The translations under genes were made by a program, and so were the position numbers. Shown here in pieces: positions 1 through 7,923 of a stretch of 64,000 nucleotides of DNA. Below the pieces are notes generated by a model. That model did no database searches. It was not told where the DNA came from and saw nothing but the letters and a program-made list of their open reading frames with translations. This DNA is from Hymenobacter chitinivorans DSM 11115 (GTDB taxonomy: Bacteria > Bacteroidota > Bacteroidia > Cytophagales > Hymenobacteraceae): NCBI RefSeq assembly GCF_002797555.1, contig NZ_PGFA01000005.1, positions 186,001 to 250,000 of the forward strand. Reading direction: 5' to 3'. Position 1 is the first letter of the stretch. Every line of letters begins with the position of its first letter.

Positions 1-465
1 TTTGCGCAGGCCCTCAATCATCTTGTCAAAGTTTTCCTTCGGAGCGCCGTCGGGGTTGTCGTCGGTTTTGAGCAGGAAGGGCGTTACGGCGGCCACGAAG
101 GCCACACGGCCGACGCGGGCCCCACCGTGGCGGCTCATGTAGCGGGCTACTTCGCCGCCACCCATCGAGAAGCCCACCAGCGTCACGTCCTGCAGGTCCA
201 GCTCGTCGAGCACGGCCTTCAGGTCGTCGGCCAGGGTGTCGTACTCGTTGCCTTCCCAGGTTTTGGACGAGTTACCGAAGCCGCGGCGGGTGTAGGCAAT
301 AACGCGGTTGCCGTGCTTGGGCAGTTCGGCCAGTTGGTATTCCCACATTTCGTGGGAGGCGGGCCAGCCGTGAATCAAAACCACGGGGTTACCCTGGCCC
401 TGGTCGGTGTAGTGAAGTTTAACGTCGTGGCCATTGGCATCTTTGCCGGCGGTAATGTAGCTCAT
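1..465 (-). CDS. alpha/beta hydrolase, chloroperoxidase-like (C-terminus outside window)
   Basis: Read on the minus strand from the ATG at 463-465; the gene runs off the left edge, so only the first 155 residues are visible of a family that is usually about 270-280 long. The oxyanion-hole motif HGWP lies at residues 32-35 and the nucleophile elbow GFSMGG at about 98-103, with Ser100 as the predicted catalytic serine. The pattern HGWPAS...W...RGFG...GFSMGG resembles cofactor-free haloperoxidase/esterase-type hydrolases. The catalytic Asp and His would lie outside the window. The natural substrate cannot be read from the sequence. It is divergently arranged with the methyltransferase gene that follows. 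Confidence 0.9.
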   Translation of the reverse strand, partial: MSYITAGKDANGHDVKLHYTDQGQGNPVVLIHGWPASHEMWEYQLAELPKHGNRVIAYTRRGFGNSSKTWEGNEYDTLADDLKAVLDELDLQDVTLVGFSMGGGEVARYMSRHGGARVGRVAFVAAVTPFLLKTDDNPDGAPKENFDKMIEGLRK

Positions 466-934
466 GGGGCGAAAAATTAGGGAAGTGCAATAAAGGATTA
501 GAGTAGTCAGATACTACTTCTGCTGCGGCCGGGTTATTACGCCAATTCGGCGCTGAGCAGGCCGCAAGCCCCGTTTTCAGACCAACCCCGTGGGGAGGGC
601 GTTAAACCCAGCCGTAGGGCGGGCGAAATAAAATGTGCTGGACAAAATTTTACACACCGTCCCGCCATTACGTTAGGCAAGAAATCATCCATTGGCAGCA
701 CTGGCCGGGCCCTTGTTAGGCTACCCGCGCCACTGCTGCCACGGCCGTCCACGTCCGGCCAACGCATGCAATCCTCAGGCAAGAGCTTATCTTTGCTATT
801 TCTCCGGCCCCGCAGGCGGAGGCAGTATTTCTAAACTACCTTTTTGGCCAAGCTGCAACACCCGCATTGGGCAGTTGTCCGGAGCTTGGCCGGGGCTGCT
901 CACCCAGGTGAAATGTCCGGTTTTTTGCGCCCCC
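466..934. other. intergenic region, mostly featureless
   Basis: This 469-base gap between two divergent genes holds one good promoter match for the plus-strand methyltransferase (TATCTTTG at 788-795). I see no other gene or repeat in it; the open frames crossing it have no start or family match. Confidence 0.5.
788..795 (+). promoter_or_regulatory. candidate -7 box TATCTTTG for the methyltransferase/glycosyltransferase cluster
   Basis: Exact match to the Bacteroidota -7 consensus TAnnTTTG, about 140 bases upstream of the start at 935. No clear -33 TTTG was found at the right distance, so this is a candidate only. Confidence 0.4.
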
Positions 935-1684
935 ATGAATCTTGAATACGAATTAAAGTATCACCAGATCGAAGAAAACTACTGGTGGTTTCAGGCGCGG
1001 CGGGACATGGTTTTTCGCTTGATTCAGGATTTACACCTGCCCACTTCGGCGGCCATTCTGGAAATTGGCTGCTCGGGCGGTCCTTTGCTGCAGCGCCTGC
1101 GGGGAGCCGGCTACTCTGCCCTTACCGGCATTGATGTTAGCGAAGCCGGCATTGCCGTGGCTCAGCAGCGTGGCATTCCCAACGTTTCCTGCATGGATGG
1201 CGCCCAACTCGGTTTTGCCGATGCCTCCTTCGACCTAGTTATTGCCTCCGACGTGCTCGAGCATATCGAGGATGAGGCCCAGGCCCTGCGCGAATGGGCG
1301 CGGGTGCTACGCCCCGGCGGCCAGCTGCTGGTATTTGTGCCGGCCTTTCCTTTCTTGTGGGGCAAGCACGACGAAGTTAATCAACACTTCCGGCGCTACA
1401 CGAAAAGCCAGCTGGCGCAGGGGCTGGTGGGGGCCGGCCTGCGGGTAGAGCGGGGCTCTTACTGGAACGTGGGACTGTTTTTTCCTACGGCCGCCGTGCG
1501 CCTGCTCAAACGAGTGCTGCCCGCCGACAACAAGCCCGCCAAGGATGACTTTTTTGCCACTCCGCCTTTGCTCAACAAGCTGCTCAGCGGCTTTATCACG
1601 GCCGAAAATCAGCTACTGCAACGCCTCAATGCCCCCGTTGGCGTGAGCGTATTTGCCCTGGCTCGCAAGCTGCCGGCTGCCTAA
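935..1684 (+). CDS. class I SAM-dependent methyltransferase
   Basis: A 249-residue protein with the SAM-binding motif I ILEIGCSGG at residues 41-49, an acidic strand-2 end (TGIDVSEAG) and the post-motif segment SDVLEHIED near residue 108, typical of Methyltransf_11/25 enzymes. The frame is open further upstream, but the ATG at 935 begins MNLEYELKYHQIEENYWWF, the usual N-terminal pattern of this family, so I place the start there. It is followed after 20 bases by a GtrB/DPM1-like glycosyltransferase and then by a GT39-like membrane protein. The cluster therefore probably modifies or transfers a lipid-linked sugar at the envelope. The methyl acceptor is unknown. Confidence 0.9.
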   Translation: MNLEYELKYHQIEENYWWFQARRDMVFRLIQDLHLPTSAAILEIGCSGGPLLQRLRGAGYSALTGIDVSEAGIAVAQQRGIPNVSCMDGAQLGFADASFDLVIASDVLEHIEDEAQALREWARVLRPGGQLLVFVPAFPFLWGKHDEVNQHFRRYTKSQLAQGLVGAGLRVERGSYWNVGLFFPTAAVRLLKRVLPADNKPAKDDFFATPPLLNKLLSGFITAENQLLQRLNAPVGVSVFALARKLPAA

Positions 1685-1704
1685 TCACTCCATTTCGCAC
1701 TACT

Positions 1705-2679
1705 GTGGATCTATCCGTCGTCATTCCGATTTACAACGAGGAAACGAACCTGTCTGCCCTGAATACCCGCCTGACGGCCGTACTGAATACCCTGCCCCTG
1801 CAGGCGGAAATTATCTACGTCAACGATGGGTCGCAGGATAAGTCCCTGGAACTGATGCGCCACTTGGCCGCCCACGACCCGCGCGTGCATTACGTGAACT
1901 TCAGTCGCAACTTCGGGCACCAGATTGCCATTACCGCCGGTCTGGATATCTGCTCGGGCGCGGCAGTTGTGGTAATGGATGGCGACCTGCAGGACCCGCC
2001 CGAGCTGATTCCCGAGCTTTACGCCAAGTTGCAGGAGGGCTATGAGGTGGTGTACGCCAAGCGCCGCTCCCGGCAGGGCGAAAGTGCCGTAAAAAAGCTG
2101 ACGGCCAAGTTTTTCTACCGCCTGCTGGCTCGTATTACATCCGTCAATATCCCGCTCGATACCGGGGACTTTCGCATTGTTTCGCGCAAAGTGGTGCGGG
2201 CCCTCAAGCAGATGCCGGAGCAGAACAAGTTTATCCGGGGCCAGATTTCCTGGATTGGCTACCGTCAGACCTTCCTGGAATTCGACCGGTCGGAGCGGGC
2301 CGGGGGTACGCCGGGCTACACCTACAGCAAGCTGATTCGGCTGGCTATGGATGGCATTACCTCGTTCTCCGACCTGCCGCTACGCATTGCCTCAATTGGC
2401 GGTTTTGCCGTGTCGGGAGTGGCCTTCGCCGTGATGCTGTACGCCGTGTACGCCCGCTTTTTTATGCAAAACTACGGCGTGGGCTGGCCTTCTTTAATGG
2501 TGAGCGTGCTGTTTCTGGGCGGCGTACAGCTCATGGCCATTGGTATCATCGGCGAGTATATCGCGCGGCTGGGGGCTAATTCCCGGCAGCGCCCCCTCTA
2601 CATCATCGACGATACGGACCTGGCCGAGGAAGGCTCCGAGTATTTCGGCCGTCCACCCCAGCTTAACCCCCGGGGCTAA
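1705..2679 (+). CDS. family 2 glycosyltransferase, GtrB/DPM1-like
   Basis: 324 residues. The N-terminal GT-A domain starts VVIPIYNEE (about residues 5-13) and carries the nucleotide-sugar/metal motif DGDLQDPPELI near residue 92, followed by GDFRIVS. Two hydrophobic segments near residues 232-256 and 265-290 anchor the C-terminus in the membrane. This is the layout of bactoprenol or dolichol-phosphate sugar transferases, which load a sugar onto polyprenyl phosphate at the cytoplasmic face. The start is a GTG at 1705; no upstream ATG fits. The gene lies 20 bases after the methyltransferase and 120 bases before a GT39-like protein that could use its lipid-linked product. Confidence 0.9.
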   Translation: MDLSVVIPIYNEETNLSALNTRLTAVLNTLPLQAEIIYVNDGSQDKSLELMRHLAAHDPRVHYVNFSRNFGHQIAITAGLDICSGAAVVVMDGDLQDPPELIPELYAKLQEGYEVVYAKRRSRQGESAVKKLTAKFFYRLLARITSVNIPLDTGDFRIVSRKVVRALKQMPEQNKFIRGQISWIGYRQTFLEFDRSERAGGTPGYTYSKLIRLAMDGITSFSDLPLRIASIGGFAVSGVAFAVMLYAVYARFFMQNYGVGWPSLMVSVLFLGGVQLMAIGIIGEYIARLGANSRQRPLYIIDDTDLAEEGSEYFGRPPQLNPRG

Positions 2680-2724
2680 TTGGCCGATTAGGGCCGGCAT
2701 GCGGAATTACCAAACCGGACTGCC

Positions 2725-2731
2725 TACTTTG
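2725..2731 (+). promoter_or_regulatory. candidate -7 box TACTTTG upstream of GT39-like gene
   Basis: TA-N-TTTG, a one-base-shorter variant of the Bacteroidota -7 box, 72 bases before the start codon at 2803 and after the stop of the upstream glycosyltransferase. It suggests the membrane protein has its own promoter. Confidence 0.35.
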
Positions 2732-2802
2732 TAGCGTGGTTTGCTCTGTTGCCACTCCCTTAGTACTACCTCCTCAAAACCGTTGCTTGTTAATACCCTA
2801 CT

Positions 2803-4437
2803 ATGCTTTTTTCACGTTCGCCCCAATCCGGCAGCAGCCCAGTTACTCCTTCCCGCCGCCGGTGGTTTGTCGGGGCTTACTTCCTGCTGTTGCTGCTGTT
2901 GGGACTAGTGCTGCACAAAGACTACGGCGTAGCGTGGGACGAACCCCTGGACCACCTCAACGGCATGGTGAGCACCAAGTATGCCGGTGGCCGCTTTTTT
3001 CCGAACTGGATTAGGGAGCAGGACAGCTTTAAGGACGTGCCCGACCTCTACAGCTTCGACGACAACGACCACGGCGCAATTCTGGAAATGACCCTGGCCA
3101 TCGTCAAGCTCAACCTGGGCGTAACCGAGCTGCACGACTATTACATGCTGCGCCACCTGGGCATTTTCCTGCTCTTTATGTTCGGGTGCTGGGCCCTGTA
3201 TAATATCGGCCGTATCCGTTTCAGCGACTGGCGTATCGGGCTGGCCGTGGTGACGCTGCTGCTGCTCTCGCCCCGGCTTTTTGCCGAGTCCTTTTACAAC
3301 GTGAAGGATATAGGCTTCCTGGTGTTATTTACCGTAGGAATTTATACGCTGGTGCGTCTGCTGCAACGCCCTACGCTGGGCCGGGCGCTGGTGCACGCCG
3401 TAGCCACCGCCGTTGCCATCGACCTGCGTATTCTGGGCATTCTGCTCATTGGGCTCACCTTCGGCATGCTGGTGCTGGAGGCTTTGTTTGGCCGGGAAGA
3501 AAGAGCAACCTGGCGGAAATTGCTGCTGCTATTTGGCGTCTACTTGGTTGCTACGGCCCTGGTAACGGTGGTGGGCTGGCCTTACCTCTGGGATAACCCA
3601 ATCGGCAATTTTGTGCACGCCTACAACAACCTGAAGCATTACCGCTGGAGCGGTGAAGTACTCTACATGGGGCAGATTATGCCCGCTCCAGAATTGCCCT
3701 GGCACTACGCCACCGTCTGGATTCTAATAACTACGCCCGTGACCTACACGCTGGCGCTGGTCATTGGTACGCTCATCGCCATAGTGGCCCTGGTGCAACG
3801 CCGGTTTGCCGGCTTGTGGAGCTTTGAGCGCCGCCTGGACATCCTGTTTATGGGCTGGTTCTTTCTGCCCGTGCTGATGATTATCTTCCTCGATTCGGTC
3901 ATTTACGACGGGTGGCGCCACCTCTACTTTATCTACCCTGGGTTTCTGCTGCTGGCCGTGCGCGGCATAGTGGCCGTAGCGCAGGCCGGGCAGCGCAACG
4001 TCTGGCTGAAAGGCGTGGCCCTGGTGTTAGGGTTGGTGTTCGGGGCCGAAGTGGTGTATACGCTGGTGCGCATGGTCCGTTCCCACCCCCAGCAGCAGGT
4101 GTACTTCTCCTTTCTACCCCCAGCCACTACTGAGCAGCTGTTTGAGCGCGACTACTGGGGCCTCTCGTACCGGCAAGGGCTGGAGTGGCTACTGAAAAAT
4201 GAGCCCAATACGCCCATTCGGATTTATGCCCCCAACACGCTGCTGCTCGATAACAATCTGGGCATCCTCAAGCCCGAGCAGCGCGCTCGGTTTACGGTCA
4301 CGCCTTCCAATAAGAACCGCTATTTCCTGGGCTCTTTCCGGACCCAGAACCAGCCCTACGCCGACAGCCTGGGCTGGCGCGTGTACCAGGTCGAGTCCAG
4401 CGGCGTGATGATTCTCGACGTGCGCCACCACGATTAG
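2803..4437 (+). CDS. multi-pass membrane glycosyltransferase, GT39/ArnT-like
   Basis: 544 residues with about ten strongly hydrophobic segments and a soluble C-terminal part. The first extracytoplasmic loop, directly after the first membrane helix, holds the acidic pair in AWDEPLDHLNG, as in GT-C enzymes of the PMT/ArnT group where an Asp-Glu pair in this loop is catalytic. Such enzymes transfer a sugar from polyprenyl phosphate to an acceptor on the outer face of the inner membrane. The upstream DPM1-like glycosyltransferase is the expected supplier of the donor. Acceptor and sugar are not visible. It ends in a terminator hairpin that overlaps the convergent lipoprotein gene. Confidence 0.75.
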   Translation: MLFSRSPQSGSSPVTPSRRRWFVGAYFLLLLLLGLVLHKDYGVAWDEPLDHLNGMVSTKYAGGRFFPNWIREQDSFKDVPDLYSFDDNDHGAILEMTLAIVKLNLGVTELHDYYMLRHLGIFLLFMFGCWALYNIGRIRFSDWRIGLAVVTLLLLSPRLFAESFYNVKDIGFLVLFTVGIYTLVRLLQRPTLGRALVHAVATAVAIDLRILGILLIGLTFGMLVLEALFGREERATWRKLLLLFGVYLVATALVTVVGWPYLWDNPIGNFVHAYNNLKHYRWSGEVLYMGQIMPAPELPWHYATVWILITTPVTYTLALVIGTLIAIVALVQRRFAGLWSFERRLDILFMGWFFLPVLMIIFLDSVIYDGWRHLYFIYPGFLLLAVRGIVAVAQAGQRNVWLKGVALVLGLVFGAEVVYTLVRMVRSHPQQQVYFSFLPPATTEQLFERDYWGLSYRQGLEWLLKNEPNTPIRIYAPNTLLLDNNLGILKPEQRARFTVTPSNKNRYFLGSFRTQNQPYADSLGWRVYQVESSGVMILDVRHHD

Positions 4438-4469
4438 CCGCACCCCGCGGGCCCAATCCAAGGGCTTCG

Positions 4470-5081
4470 TCAGGCCATCCACAGACCGTGCCGCTGGGTA
4501 ATCACCCAGCGGCCTTTTTGTTTGCGGGCAAATAGCAGCGTGCCTGAACCACAATATCTGCCACACCCATAACTCCTTATAAAGCAAGCCTGAGTAAAGT
4601 TTTCGTTGAAACTTATCCGGGAGATAGTCAGCTTAGCATTAGGCTTGCCTTCGTCTTCAGGAAGAGATTTAATGGATGCAGATCCTGAAAGCAACCGAAA
4701 ATTATGCTGCCTAATAAGCGGCAGTAGCTTTTTAGGAATAGAAGCAGCAGTTGGAATTGAGTCGTTGAGCTTCGTCAGAATGCTGTTTTCTACGGCTGAA
4801 GCAGACACGCCAAGCGGTAGATCATCATGTATGGCCTTGGCTACTACCAAAGAGTCGTTCAGGTAGAGTGAGAATTGAATTGTGTCAACCTCTGCGTTGC
4901 GCTCGAAGTTATGTGGCACTAGCAGTACGGCGCCCTCTGCAACAACCTCGTCAAATACGTCTAACAACACCTGCGCTTCCTGCTGGCGGTAGTACTCCGA
5001 TTCCGGGGAGTGGATATCGGGCGCTTTCGTGCAAGCCCCGAGCAGTACGACCAACACCCCCAGAAGCAGCCCGTTCTTCAT
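4470..5081 (-). CDS. small lipoprotein of unknown function
   Basis: 203 residues with a short lipoprotein signal ending LLGAC, lipidated Cys17 expected. I do not recognise the mature domain. It is rich in charged and polar residues, has a Cys-rich stretch CFIRSYGCGRYC and ends with RKQKGRWVITQRHG, a pattern seen in beta-rich secreted proteins whose last strand closes the fold. The gene is visibly more AT-rich than its neighbours, which may indicate recent acquisition. It is convergent with the GT39-like gene and divergent from rpsA. No function should be assigned. Confidence 0.75.
   Translation of the reverse strand: MKNGLLLGVLVVLLGACTKAPDIHSPESEYYRQQEAQVLLDVFDEVVAEGAVLLVPHNFERNAEVDTIQFSLYLNDSLVVAKAIHDDLPLGVSASAVENSILTKLNDSIPTAASIPKKLLPLIRQHNFRLLSGSASIKSLPEDEGKPNAKLTISRISFNENFTQACFIRSYGCGRYCGSGTLLFARKQKGRWVITQRHGLWMA
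4490..4520 (+). terminator. intrinsic terminator inside the 3' end of the convergent gene
   Basis: Perfect 10-bp stem GCCGCTGGGT / ACCCAGCGGC (4490-4499 with 4504-4513), loop AATC, followed by CTTTTTG. It lies 50 bases after the membrane glycosyltransferase but within the last codons of the minus-strand lipoprotein gene. Confidence 0.75.
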
Positions 5082-5140
5082 GCCGTCAAAGTAGTGCTTT
5101 TCAAGTGCTTCGGCCTCTAGTAAACTTCCCGTAAACTCCG

Positions 5141-5148
5141 TATCTTTG
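5141..5148 (+). promoter_or_regulatory. -7 box TATCTTTG of rpsA
   Basis: Exact TAnnTTTG match 110 bases before the rpsA start. Transcription from here would give a leader of roughly 100 bases that includes the inverted repeat at 5216-5249. Confidence 0.5.
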
Positions 5149-5215
5149 CCGCCCCGCCAGGGTGGCGGGGTCTGGGGCTGTGCTTCAGGAAGTTACTCAT
5201 AACGCGGACCCGGAT

Positions 5216-5249
5216 TTGATCCTAAGCCGGCCGTGTATAGTAGGATCAA
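5216..5249 (+). promoter_or_regulatory. inverted repeat in the rpsA leader
   Basis: TTGATCCTA (5216-5224) and TAGGATCAA (5241-5249) are perfect complements around a 16-base loop, ending 8 bases before the rpsA ATG. S1 represses its own mRNA in Escherichia coli through leader structure; a similar role here is inference from position only. Confidence 0.45.
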
Positions 5250-5257
5250 CCAGTATT

Positions 5258-7366
5258 ATGGCAGTAGAAGTAGTTGACAACTTCGATTGGGACAACGTCG
5301 GAGCTTCGCAGTTCGGTGGTAACTATACCGCTGAGCAGCGCGCCGAGATGGAGCAGATGTACGGCGACACGCTGACGACTGTGCAGGAAGAAGAAGTGGT
5401 AAAAGGTACCGTAGTTGGTATCACCGACCGCGACGTCATCCTGAACATCGGCTTCAAGTCGGACGGCTTGGTGCCCCTGTCGGAATTCCGCGACCTGACC
5501 GACCTCAAAATCGGTGACCAGGTGGAGGTATTCATTGAAGACCAGGAAGACTCCAACGGTCAGCTGATCCTGAGCCGCAAGAAGGCGAAGATCAAGCAGG
5601 CGTGGAAGTCTATCTACGACGCTCTGGAGAATGACACCATTCTCGAAGGCGTGGTAAAGCGTCGGACCAAAGGTGGTCTGATCATGGATCTGGACGGCGT
5701 AGAAGCCTTCCTGCCCGGCTCGCAGATTGACGTGAAGCCCATCCGTGACTTCGACATTTATGTCGGCCGTCGTATGGAAGTGAAGGTTGTGAAAATCAAC
5801 GCCGCTTTCGACAACGTAGTAGTATCGCACAAAGTCCTGATCGAGAAAGACCTCGAGAAGCAGCGCGAAGCTATCCTCAACAACCTGGAGAAAGGCCAGA
5901 TCCTCGAAGGCGTTATCAAGAACATGACCAACTTCGGTGTGTTCATCGACCTTGGTGGTGTCGACGGTCTGCTGCACATCACGGACATCTCGTGGGGCCG
6001 CATCGCGCACCCCTCGGAAGTTCTGCAGCTCGACCAGAAGCTCAACGTGGTTGTTCTGGACTTCGACGAAGCCAAGAAGCGTATCTCGCTCGGCCTCAAG
6101 CAGCTGACTCCCCACCCATGGGATTCGCTGGTTGCCGAAATGGGCGTAGGCTCGAAGGTGAAAGGCCGTATCGTGAACGTAGCCGACTACGGCGCGTTCA
6201 TGGAAATCATCCCCGGCGTGGAAGGTCTGATCCACGTTTCGGAAATGAGCTGGAGCCAGCACCTGCGCAACCCGCAGGACTTCATCAAGCAGGGCGACGT
6301 AGTAGAGGCTCAGATCCTGACCCTCGACCGCGACGACCGTAAGATGAGCCTGGGTATCAAGCAACTGACCGAGGACCCATGGACCCGCGCTGACTTCGGC
6401 ACGAAGTACGCCGTAGGTTCCAAGCACAACGGTCTGGTGCGCAACCTGACCAACTTCGGCCTGTTCGTAGAGCTGGAAGAAGGCGTAGACGGCCTGGTGC
6501 ACGTTTCCGACCTGTCGTGGACCAAGAAGATCAAGCACCCCTCCGAAATGGTGAAGGTGGGCGACCGTCTGGACGTGCAGGTTCTGGAGCTCGACGTAGC
6601 CAACCGTCGTCTGGCCCTGGGCCACAAGCAGCTGGAAGAAAACCCCTGGGATACGTTCCAGACGGTATTCACCCCCGGCTCGGTTCACAAGGCTACCATC
6701 ACCGAAAAGAACGACCGGGGTGCCGTGCTCGAGCTGCCCTACGGCATCGAAGGCTTCGCTTATCCCAAGTCGCTGCAGAAAGAAGATGGCTCGCAGGCTG
6801 AGAACGGCGAATCGCTGGACTTCCGCGTAGTTGAATTCTCGAAAGACGACCGTCGTATCGTTCTCTCGCACACGGCTGCTTACAACCAGCAGGCTGAAGA
6901 GGAAAGCCGCGCTTCGAAATTCACCAAGAAGAAGCCCGCCGGCGGTGCCGGTGCTGCTGCTCAGGGTGAAGGCAAGCTGAGCGACCTGAAGAAGCCCGCC
7001 GCTGGTGAGAAGTCGACCCTGGGTGACCTGGATGCTCTGTCCGCTCTGCGCGACAAGATGATGGGCACCGAGCGTCAGGCTGGCGAGCAGAAGCTGCAGG
7101 CTACGGCCGAGACCAAAGCTCCCAAGGCTGAAGCTCCCGCTGCTGCTGAGGCTCCCGCCGAAGGTGGTATCCTTGCCGCCGTAACCGGTGCTGCTTCGGC
7201 CGCTTTCGATAAAGTATCGGAAGTAGCCGGCGACGCCATCGACGCTGCTACCCACTCCGCCGCTTTCGAGAAAGCCAAGGAAGTGGCCGGCGACGTAGTT
7301 GACCGTGCCAAAGACCTGTTGGCCGGCGACGACGCTGCTGACAAGAAAGACGAAGAGAAAGCCTAA
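5258..7366 (+). CDS. rpsA: 30S ribosomal protein S1 with a long C-terminal extension
   Basis: 702 residues. Six consecutive S1 OB-fold repeats start near residues 47, 129, 213, 300, 386 and 473, with the repeated core GVFIDLGGVDGLLHITDISW and relatives. S1 binds mRNA on the small subunit; in Bacteroidota, where Shine-Dalgarno sites are rare, it should be important for initiation. After about residue 553 follows a roughly 150-residue low-complexity tail rich in Ala, Lys, Asp and Glu, ending in helical repeats of the type AFDKVSEVAGDAIDAA / AFEKAKEVAGDVVDRA. I chose the ATG at 5258 because it gives the conserved start before the first S1 repeat and follows the leader hairpin; the frame is open further upstream without family similarity. 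Confidence 0.97.
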   Translation: MAVEVVDNFDWDNVGASQFGGNYTAEQRAEMEQMYGDTLTTVQEEEVVKGTVVGITDRDVILNIGFKSDGLVPLSEFRDLTDLKIGDQVEVFIEDQEDSNGQLILSRKKAKIKQAWKSIYDALENDTILEGVVKRRTKGGLIMDLDGVEAFLPGSQIDVKPIRDFDIYVGRRMEVKVVKINAAFDNVVVSHKVLIEKDLEKQREAILNNLEKGQILEGVIKNMTNFGVFIDLGGVDGLLHITDISWGRIAHPSEVLQLDQKLNVVVLDFDEAKKRISLGLKQLTPHPWDSLVAEMGVGSKVKGRIVNVADYGAFMEIIPGVEGLIHVSEMSWSQHLRNPQDFIKQGDVVEAQILTLDRDDRKMSLGIKQLTEDPWTRADFGTKYAVGSKHNGLVRNLTNFGLFVELEEGVDGLVHVSDLSWTKKIKHPSEMVKVGDRLDVQVLELDVANRRLALGHKQLEENPWDTFQTVFTPGSVHKATITEKNDRGAVLELPYGIEGFAYPKSLQKEDGSQAENGESLDFRVVEFSKDDRRIVLSHTAAYNQQAEEESRASKFTKKKPAGGAGAAAQGEGKLSDLKKPAAGEKSTLGDLDALSALRDKMMGTERQAGEQKLQATAETKAPKAEAPAAAEAPAEGGILAAVTGAASAAFDKVSEVAGDAIDAATHSAAFEKAKEVAGDVVDRAKDLLAGDDAADKKDEEKA

Positions 7367-7392
7367 GCTTTCGACTAGTCGACAATAGAAGA

Positions 7393-7420
7393 GGCTCCGG
7401 CGCAAGTCGGAGCCTTTTTT
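7393..7420 (+). terminator. rpsA intrinsic terminator
   Basis: Stem GGCTCCG / CGGAGCC (7393-7399 with 7408-7414), 8-base loop, then TTTTTT, 26 bases after the rpsA stop. Confidence 0.9.
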
Positions 7421-7534
7421 ATGCCCCGGCCGCGCCGGGTTTTCAGTGCAGCTTGCTGGGGTTAGTCCCGGGGCATTTCTTTTGCCAGAAAGCCAGTGCC
7501 TTACCGATATCAGCAACGAAAAACGCCCCGGTGA

Positions 7535-7565
7535 TTTGGAAAAGGAAGAATATGCCGTAGCTTTG
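7535..7565 (+). promoter_or_regulatory. tRNA-Cys promoter, TTTG-N19-TAGCTTTG
   Basis: The -33 element TTTG (7535-7538) and -7 element TAGCTTTG (7558-7565) are separated by exactly 19 bases, matching the Bacteroidota primary sigma consensus. The predicted start is a few bases downstream, about 13 bases before the mature tRNA. Confidence 0.8.
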
Positions 7566-7582
7566 CAACCCAATCCACACCC

Positions 7583-7653
7583 GGTGACGTGACCGAGTGG
7601 CTAGGTAGAGGTCTGCAAAACCTCCTACAGCGGTTCGAATCCGCTCGTCACCT
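7583..7653 (+). tRNA. tRNA-Cys (anticodon GCA)
   Basis: A complete 71-base cloverleaf without encoded CCA. Acceptor GGTGACG (7583-7589) pairs with CGTCACC (7646-7652); the discriminator is U at 7653, as usual for Cys. The anticodon stem GAGGT / ACCTC (7608-7612 with 7620-7624) holds the loop CTGCAAA with anticodon GCA at 7615-7617. The T arm is AGCGG-TTCGAAT-CCGCT (7629-7645). Confidence 0.97.
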
Positions 7654-7687
7654 CTCTTTTTTAGTTCCTGTTTTCAGTAGCTCTGTG

Positions 7688-7719
7688 CCCCGGTCGATTA
7701 GCCCCGACCGGGGTTTTTT
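7688..7719 (+). terminator. intrinsic terminator after tRNA-Cys
   Basis: Perfect 9-bp stem CCCCGGTCG / CGACCGGGG (7688-7696 with 7705-7713), loop ATTAGCCC, followed by six T. Confidence 0.92.
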
Positions 7720-7923
7720 GCTTTCCAGGGACCTGATATAGCGAACTATACATATTTTTTCGGGGATTTATACGGAGCTCGGCTCGCTGATAGGCTGAAA
7801 CTGAAAGGGTTTGCGGGGAAGGTATAAAAACAGCTCAACTAGGGTTTCCTAAATCATTATCCCTACATTTCATTCCCGCGTAAAAGCGGGCACGCAACTA
7901 TTCTTTCCCTCCCTTTTCAACCT

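Noticed and set aside
127..480. 117-residue plus-strand open frame at the left edge
   Set aside because: It is the complement of the alpha/beta hydrolase, whose nucleophile elbow and oxyanion motif are clear on the minus strand.
692..934. N-terminal extension of the first methyltransferase
   Set aside because: The extension has no similarity to the family and overlaps the -7 box; the ATG at 935 gives the conserved start.
5246..7573. 775-codon open frame antisense to rpsA
   Set aside because: It mirrors the rpsA codons and overlaps it fully; no family similarity, and its composition follows from the codon bias of rpsA.
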